Positions 58,950-64,000 of a stretch of 64,000 bases of DNA are shown one piece after another. How positions within the stretch are numbered: the stretch's first letter is position 1; every line of letters begins with the position of its first letter. The notes beneath the pieces are model-generated. The model made no database searches. It saw nothing but the letters and a program-made list of their open reading frames with translations, and was not told where the DNA came from. A program made the translations under genes and the position numbers. This DNA comes from Aquimarina latercula DSM 2041 (GTDB lineage Bacteria; Bacteroidota; Bacteroidia; Flavobacteriales; Flavobacteriaceae), in NCBI RefSeq assembly GCF_000430645.1, contig NZ_KE387185.1, positions 1,151,780 through 1,215,779 of the forward strand, given 5' to 3'.

Positions 58950-60914
58950 ATGAAAAAGAAAAAAATAAATTTACGCGACTTAAAACCTAAAGAACACCAA
59001 GACAAACACAGTTACGATAGCGGTCATAACCATCATAGTCCTGATGCAATATTCAATTTTAGAACGTACTTACCCTCTATTTTTAGTCTTGTAATGCTGA
59101 TTGCTGGAATTGCGATTGATTATTTTGATGTCTTTCCACGTTTTTCTGGTTGGATTTGTATTCTTTGGTATGTTATAGCCTATATCCCTGTTGGATTTCC
59201 TGTAGTGAAAGAAGGGTGGGAAAGTATAAAAAAAGGTGATTTCTTCACAGAGTTCTTTTTAATGTCTATTGCTACTATTGGCGCATTTGTAATTGGTGAA
59301 TATCCCGAAGGCGTAGCTGTAATGTTATTTTATGCAGTTGGTGAACTATTCCAAAATGCTGCAGTTAAAAGAGCAAAGGGTAATATCAAAGCCTTGTTAG
59401 ATGTTCGCCCAAAAGAAGCTAATGTTTTCCGTGATGGTGATTACACTAGTGTGTCGCCAGAAGATGTAAATATTGGAGAAAAGATTCAAATTCGGGTAGG
59501 AGAGAAAATTCCGTTGGATGGGTTACTATTATCTGAAAAAGCATCATTAAATACTGCAGCCTTAACGGGAGAAAGCAAACCGGATTCTATTTTAAAAGAA
59601 GCCAAAGTATATGCAGGTAGTATCAATTTAGAAAGTGTCATTGAAGTTGAAGTAACTAATAAGTTTGAAGATAGTTCTATAGCCAGAATATTGGATTTGG
59701 TTCAAAACGCTACGGCACGTAAATCCAAAACGGAATTATTCATTAGGCAGTTTGCTCGTATATATACACCAATAGTTGTGTTTTTGGCTATTGGAGTTAC
59801 TTTCCTACCTTACTTTTTCGTTGATGATTATGTGTTTAGAGATTGGCTTTACAGAGCCTTAATATTCTTGGTGATTTCTTGTCCTTGCGCATTGGTGATT
59901 TCTATTCCATTGGGTTATTTCGGTGGATTAGGCGCAGCTTCAAAGAACGGTATTTTATTTAAAGGTGCTTCGTTTTTAGATGCGATGACCAAAATAAATA
60001 CCTTGGTGATGGACAAAACAGGAACAGTTACCAAAGGTGTTTTCAAAATCAAGGAAATTAAAGCTATAGGTTGGGAAGAATCTGAATTTATGAAATACCT
60101 AATGGCTCTGGAGGAACAATCCACGCATCCTATTGCAAAAGCCATTATGGAGTATAAAGAAAATGGTGAAGACTTTGAAGCAAAGGAAGTCTCTGAAATT
60201 GCAGGTAAAGGCTTAAAAGGTGTTGTAAATGGTAGAGCTATTTTAGTAGGAAATAAAGCATTAATGATAGCGAATGCTATAGATGTTCCAACTGAAACCG
60301 AATCTATTGTAGAATCTATTGTATTAGTAGCAATAGATAATAAGTTCGCTGGTTATGTGGTGATAGCAGACGAATTAAAAGAAGATGCCAAAGAAACGAT
60401 TTCAGCATTACACAAAGTAGGTATTAAAAATATTATAATGCTTTCAGGTGATAAAGATTCCATAACACAACAAATTGCAAAAGAATTAAATGTTGAAAAA
60501 GCAAAAGGCGGCCTATTACCAGAGGATAAATTAAATGAGGTTGAAATTTTGAAGAAAAATCCAGAAAATAAAGTGGCCTTTATCGGCGATGGAATCAATG
60601 ACGCACCTGTTTTAGCCGCAAGTAACGTGGGGATTGCGATGGGTGGTTTGGGAAGTGATGTGGCTATTGAAACTGCAGACGTAATCATTCAAACCGACCA
60701 ACCGTCAAAAGTAGTTAGAGCTATAAAAATAAGTCGTTCTACTCGAAAAATTGTATGGCAGAATATCATATTGGCTTTTGGAGTTAAATTGGTTGTCTTG
60801 ATTTTAGGGGCAGGTGGTTTAGCAACAATGTGGGAAGCTGTTTTTGCAGACGTTGGAGTGGCATTATTGGCAATTTTGAATGCTGTTAGGTTACAGCGAA
60901 TGAGTTGGAACTAA
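58950..60914 (+). CDS. Zn/Cd/Pb-exporting P1B-2-type ATPase (ZntA/CadA-like)
   Basis: The 654-residue pump lacks an N-terminal HMA domain but has a His-rich start (HQDKHSYDSGHNHHS). It has TGES, the metal-channel motif SCPCALVISIP, the phosphorylation site DKTGTVT and hinge GDGINDAP. The last helices contain GVKLVVL and FADVGVALLA; a Lys in the former and Asp-x-Gly in the latter define P1B-2 Zn/Cd/Pb pumps. It exports divalent metal from cytoplasm to periplasm for the RND pump upstream. Confidence 0.92.
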   Translation: MKKKKINLRDLKPKEHQDKHSYDSGHNHHSPDAIFNFRTYLPSIFSLVMLIAGIAIDYFDVFPRFSGWICILWYVIAYIPVGFPVVKEGWESIKKGDFFTEFFLMSIATIGAFVIGEYPEGVAVMLFYAVGELFQNAAVKRAKGNIKALLDVRPKEANVFRDGDYTSVSPEDVNIGEKIQIRVGEKIPLDGLLLSEKASLNTAALTGESKPDSILKEAKVYAGSINLESVIEVEVTNKFEDSSIARILDLVQNATARKSKTELFIRQFARIYTPIVVFLAIGVTFLPYFFVDDYVFRDWLYRALIFLVISCPCALVISIPLGYFGGLGAASKNGILFKGASFLDAMTKINTLVMDKTGTVTKGVFKIKEIKAIGWEESEFMKYLMALEEQSTHPIAKAIMEYKENGEDFEAKEVSEIAGKGLKGVVNGRAILVGNKALMIANAIDVPTETESIVESIVLVAIDNKFAGYVVIADELKEDAKETISALHKVGIKNIIMLSGDKDSITQQIAKELNVEKAKGGLLPEDKLNEVEILKKNPENKVAFIGDGINDAPVLAASNVGIAMGGLGSDVAIETADVIIQTDQPSKVVRAIKISRSTRKIVWQNIILAFGVKLVVLILGAGGLATMWEAVFADVGVALLAILNAVRLQRMSWN

Positions 60915-61108
60915 AGTCTCATAATGAGAAACCAAAGCATCTATTAGTACTGAAACTAAACTTATCATTTTTTAAGGGATTGACTAAATAACAACCTCTT
61001 TTTAAAATGTAACGAATTCAGCAAATTCTACAAATCATTCAGCATATAACGTAATACATTACACTCTTTTAATCCTGAAATTTGTAACATACAAATAAGA
61101 ATGGGTTT
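60915..61108. other. Intergenic region between the two ATPases
   Basis: This 194-bp stretch has no ORF. It holds TCTCAT-A-ATGAGA just after the upstream stop, GTAAT-AC-ATTAC at 61051-61062, and ATTTGTA-ACA-TACAAAT at 61080-61096, 12 bp before the copA ATG. The last two look like operators of copA; a -7-like GAAATTTG (one mismatch) lies at 61077-61084. Confidence 0.5.
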
Positions 61109-63367
61109 ATGGAGGCATTCAGTATATTTGAAACCGAAAATAAGAATCATAAAAAGGGTGTGAAAGAATCATTTCCTGTTACGGGAATGACCTGCGCCTC
61201 TTGTGCAGCAAGTGTCGAATCTGTATTAAAACACACAGAAGGTGTGTTTGATGCAAGCGTCAATTTCGCAAACAGTTCTGTTCTGGTAGAGTATGACGAG
61301 GGGTTGAACCCTAATCAACTTCAAAACGCACTTCGTGAGGTGGGTTATGATATTATAATAGATGCCGAAGACCCTTCGGAAGTACAACAAGAACTTCAGC
61401 AAAAGCATTATCAGGATATAAAAAACCGTACTATCTGGTCGGCGATACTTACGCTACCCATTTTTGTACTGGGAATGTTCTATATGCAATGGGAACCAGG
61501 CAAATGGATTTCTTTGGTATTGGCCTTTCCCATTCTTTTTTGGTTTGGGCGTAGCTTTTTCATCAATGCCTTCAAGCAGGCCAAACACGGTAAAGCAAAT
61601 ATGGACACCTTGGTGGCTTTGAGTACCGGAATCGCCTTCCTCTTTAGTGTGTTCAACACCTTTTTTCCTGAATTTTGGTTAAGTCGTGGCATCGAGCCTC
61701 ACGTATATTACGAAGCGGCTACTGTGATTATTACATTTATTTCCTTGGGGAAACTATTGGAGGAAAAGGCAAAATCAAATACCTCTTCGGCTATCAAAAA
61801 ACTAATGGGTCTTCAACCTAAAACCCTTAAAATCATTGAGAATGGGGAAGAAAGGGAAACCCCTATTTCATCCGTACAGGTGGGTCAGACCATTTTGGTA
61901 CGTCCCGGAGAAAAGATTCCTGTGGATGGCAAAGTTTCAAAAGGTAGCTCGTATGTAGATGAAAGTATGATTACGGGAGAACCCGTTCCAGTTCAGAAAT
62001 CCCAAGGGGAAAAGGTCTTCGCTGGTACGGTGAATCAAAAAGGAAGTTTTCAATTTACCGCTAAAAAAGTAGGTGGAGAAACCCTGCTTTCCCAAATCAT
62101 TAAAATGGTTCAGCAAGCACAAGGGAGTAAGGCACCCGTTCAAAAACTGGTCGATAAGATTGCCGGTATTTTTGTTCCTGTGGTATTGGGTATTTCCATT
62201 ATAACATTTATCGTCTGGATGTCAGTAGGTGGCGACAATGCCTTTTCACAAGCTTTATTGACCTCTGTAGCCGTGTTGGTTATCGCTTGTCCCTGTGCCT
62301 TGGGCTTGGCAACGCCTACCGCCATAATGGTGGGTATTGGCAAGGGAGCGGAAAACAATATTTTGATAAAGGATGCCGAAAGTTTAGAGCTTGGCCATAA
62401 AGTGAATGCAGTAATCCTTGATAAAACAGGGACAATTACAGAAGGAAAACCATTGGTAACCGACATACTCTGGAACGATAAGCTTGAAAATCAAAATGAA
62501 TACAAGGAAATTCTCTTGGCTATTGAAGGGCAATCAGAGCATCCTTTGGCAGAAGCGGTCGTTAATCATTTGAAAGAAGAAAATATTGAACAAGCAGAAA
62601 TCTCTTCTTTCGAAAGCATTACAGGAAAAGGTGTAAAGGCACAATCAGAGAATGATTCAAAATATTATGTGGGCAACCATAAACTAATTGTCGAAAAGAA
62701 TATTCAAATCGACGCTACTTTAATGCAAACAGCAGAAAGTCTCGAAGAAAGAGCAAAAACAGTCATATTCTTTGGTAACGAAAATCAAGTGCTCGCGATA
62801 CTGGCCATTGCAGACAAGATTAAAGAAACTTCGAAAAAAGCTATAGCTATGCTTCAAGAAAGGGGCATCGAGGTCTATATGCTCACGGGAGATAACAATA
62901 AAACCGCATCAGCTGTTGCAAAACAAGTAGGAATAACAAATTACCGAGGCGAAGTAATGCCTTCCGACAAAGCATCTTTTGTTGAAAAATTACAGGCAGA
63001 CGGAAAGATAGTCGCAATGGTTGGTGATGGCATCAACGATTCGCACGCTTTGGCGCAGGCCAATGTGAGTATTGCAATGGGCAAAGGTTCGGATATAGCA
63101 ATGGATGTAGCAAAAATGACCTTGATAACATCAGATTTGCAGTCTATTCCAAAAGCACTGAAACTATCCCGGAAAACCGTTCTTGGGATTAGGCAAAACC
63201 TGTTTTGGGCATTCATTTACAACATCATTGGTATTCCAATTGCAGCAGGAGTTCTTTATACTGTAAACGGGTTTTTATTAGACCCGATGATTGCAGGTGC
63301 AGCAATGGCATTCAGTAGTGTATCTGTAGTTGCAAATAGCTTAAGACTTAAACGAGTAAAACTTTAA
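61109..63367 (+). CDS. copA: Copper-exporting P1B-1-type ATPase
   Basis: The 752-residue pump has one N-terminal HMA domain (Cys29 and Cys32 in GMTCASC). It has TGEPVP, the CPC motif CPCALGLATPTA, phosphorylation site DKTGTITEG, the HP motif near SEHPLAEA, and GDGINDSHALAQA. The last helices contain FIYNIIGIP and MAFSSVSVVANSLRL, which match Cu+-ATPases (YN and MxxSS). It exports Cu+ from the cytoplasm and is followed by its chaperone gene 20 bp later. Confidence 0.94.
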   Translation: MEAFSIFETENKNHKKGVKESFPVTGMTCASCAASVESVLKHTEGVFDASVNFANSSVLVEYDEGLNPNQLQNALREVGYDIIIDAEDPSEVQQELQQKHYQDIKNRTIWSAILTLPIFVLGMFYMQWEPGKWISLVLAFPILFWFGRSFFINAFKQAKHGKANMDTLVALSTGIAFLFSVFNTFFPEFWLSRGIEPHVYYEAATVIITFISLGKLLEEKAKSNTSSAIKKLMGLQPKTLKIIENGEERETPISSVQVGQTILVRPGEKIPVDGKVSKGSSYVDESMITGEPVPVQKSQGEKVFAGTVNQKGSFQFTAKKVGGETLLSQIIKMVQQAQGSKAPVQKLVDKIAGIFVPVVLGISIITFIVWMSVGGDNAFSQALLTSVAVLVIACPCALGLATPTAIMVGIGKGAENNILIKDAESLELGHKVNAVILDKTGTITEGKPLVTDILWNDKLENQNEYKEILLAIEGQSEHPLAEAVVNHLKEENIEQAEISSFESITGKGVKAQSENDSKYYVGNHKLIVEKNIQIDATLMQTAESLEERAKTVIFFGNENQVLAILAIADKIKETSKKAIAMLQERGIEVYMLTGDNNKTASAVAKQVGITNYRGEVMPSDKASFVEKLQADGKIVAMVGDGINDSHALAQANVSIAMGKGSDIAMDVAKMTLITSDLQSIPKALKLSRKTVLGIRQNLFWAFIYNIIGIPIAAGVLYTVNGFLLDPMIAGAAMAFSSVSVVANSLRLKRVKL

Positions 63368-63387
63368 TAATAAAAAAAATCAATACA

Positions 63388-63600
63388 ATGAAAACTTTAA
63401 AATTTAAAACAAATATCAATTGTGGTGGGTGTGTATCAAAAGTAACCCCTTTTTTAAACACACAAGAAGGTTTAGAAAGTTGGGAAGTAGATACTGCCAA
63501 TCCTAATAAAATCCTAACTATCGAAAGCGATGGTGCAACCGAAGAAGATGTAAAGGCGACTTTGCAAAAAGTGGGATTTAAAGCAGAATCAATAGATTAA
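63388..63600 (+). CDS. copZ: HMA-domain copper chaperone (CopZ-like)
   Basis: The 70-residue single-domain HMA protein has ligands Cys12 and Cys15 in NINCGGC and no signal peptide. It should deliver Cu+ to the adjacent CopA ATPase. It is similar to the HMA protein at 17667-17882 but not identical. The stop at 63600 is followed by a 71-bp gap with no obvious terminator. Confidence 0.9.
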   Translation: MKTLKFKTNINCGGCVSKVTPFLNTQEGLESWEVDTANPNKILTIESDGATEEDVKATLQKVGFKAESID

Positions 63601-63671
63601 CTAATTTTCTTTAAAATCTGGCAAGCTTTAAAAAAGAAGGTTCTTTCAAAGTAAGTTTAAATAAATAATTT

Positions 63672-64000
63672 ATGAAAGTAGTTGAAAAAAGTAAATTCTA
63701 TAAAGTCAAGTTATTGTGGTATCGAATTCGTCATGGATTATTTTTATTTACTTTGAGAAATGCATTGTTACGAATTGGAATTGATATAGAACCTTATTAT
63801 TGGTTCAAGGAAGTGAAGAACGGTTGTGACGAACCGAAAATACCAGATAGCTTCAAGGACTATGAAATGGTTTATCTTGAATTAGAAGATGTTTTGATCA
63901 TGGATAACAACATGGGGTTGAATTCCAATCAATTGAAACTTGATATGAAAAGGGGGCAATTGTGCATCGGGCTCAAACGAGAGAATGAGATTGCCACTCT
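63672..64000 (+). CDS. GNAT-like acetyltransferase, N-terminal part (runs off window)
   Basis: ATG at 63672 opens a frame to the right edge: KVVEKSKFYKVKLLWYRIRHG, FLFTLRNALLRIGIDIEPYYW and later LNSNQLKLDMKRGQLCIGLKREN. The N-terminus contains a basic membrane-interacting stretch. The last part resembles the start of a GNAT acetyltransferase core, a pattern I know from flavobacterial proteins of this type. The truncation leaves the acetyl-CoA motif outside the window, so the call is tentative. Confidence 0.45.
   Translation, partial: MKVVEKSKFYKVKLLWYRIRHGLFLFTLRNALLRIGIDIEPYYWFKEVKNGCDEPKIPDSFKDYEMVYLELEDVLIMDNNMGLNSNQLKLDMKRGQLCIGLKRENEIAT

Overview
The window looks like chromosome or a large accessory island of a member of the Flavobacteriaceae (Bacteroidota). 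The DNA is AT-rich. Outer-membrane TonB receptors have carboxypeptidase-like N-terminal domains, and several families typical of this phylum occur (DUF4249, DUF3347, DUF2911, haem-binding DUF, RND-TolC fusions). Promoters fit the Bacteroidota pattern TTTG-N19-TAnnTTTG, and most starts lack a Shine-Dalgarno sequence. I saw no rRNA, tRNA, CRISPR array, transposase or integrase.

The layout has two arms. Everything from the left edge to 24.8 kb is on the minus strand, and everything from 25.0 kb to the right edge is on the plus strand. The divergence point (24786-24997) carries two 19-bp Fur-like palindromes.

Left arm, distal part (1-15.9 kb): a tightly packed, often overlapping operon that looks like an energy-limitation or survival module. 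It holds two universal stress proteins, D-lactate dehydrogenase, an MgtC/DUF4010 membrane protein, a GT4 glycosyltransferase with a GH130 mannoside phosphorylase-like enzyme and a mannose-6-P-isomerase-like cupin, phosphofructokinase, an alpha/beta hydrolase, a dicarboxylate symporter, class I aldolase, a methyltransferase, an archaeal-type (type II) GAPDH, NhaA and a type II NADH dehydrogenase. Together these could take hexose from a mannoside reserve through glycolysis to lactate while keeping redox and pH balance.

Left arm, proximal part (15.9-24.8 kb): small metal-binding and membrane proteins (YHS/TRASH-like lipoprotein, DUF5676, SHOCT, HMA, His-rich and Met-rich proteins), two c-type cytochromes, a porin, a WG-repeat protein, an HMA-AraC fusion regulator, a small Cys-rich secreted protein and a FecA-like receptor.

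Right arm: a copper/silver module (25.0-43.5 kb: Cys-rich protein, CusA, TolC, a multicopper oxidase fused to a CopB-like barrel, DUF3347 proteins, CusB with a fused DUF3347 domain, a second HMA-AraC regulator, a TonB receptor and a lipoprotein). Next is a TonB receptor/DUF4249 pair with its own AraC regulator (44.2-49.0 kb), then a stretch of gene remnants (49.0-49.3 kb) and a mercury operon (arsR-merTP-merP-merA, 49.4-52.4 kb). It ends with a Zn/Cd/Co module (DUF6660-like protein, CzcA-TolC fusion, CzcB, Zur-like regulator, P1B-2 ATPase, 52.5-60.9 kb) and a copper ATPase with a CopZ-like chaperone (61.1-63.6 kb).

The most unusual signals are non-coding. The two short intergenic regions directly in front of the two RND pump genes (25908-26003 and 52798-52909) can each fold as a closed multi-branch junction. 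A tandem array of four long hairpins with G-U pairs lies at 35028-35375. A cluster of five stem-loops lies in front of one HMA-AraC gene. A scar at 48973-49280 contains decayed pieces of an NDH-2 gene and an HMA-AraC gene, both of which have intact relatives elsewhere in the window.
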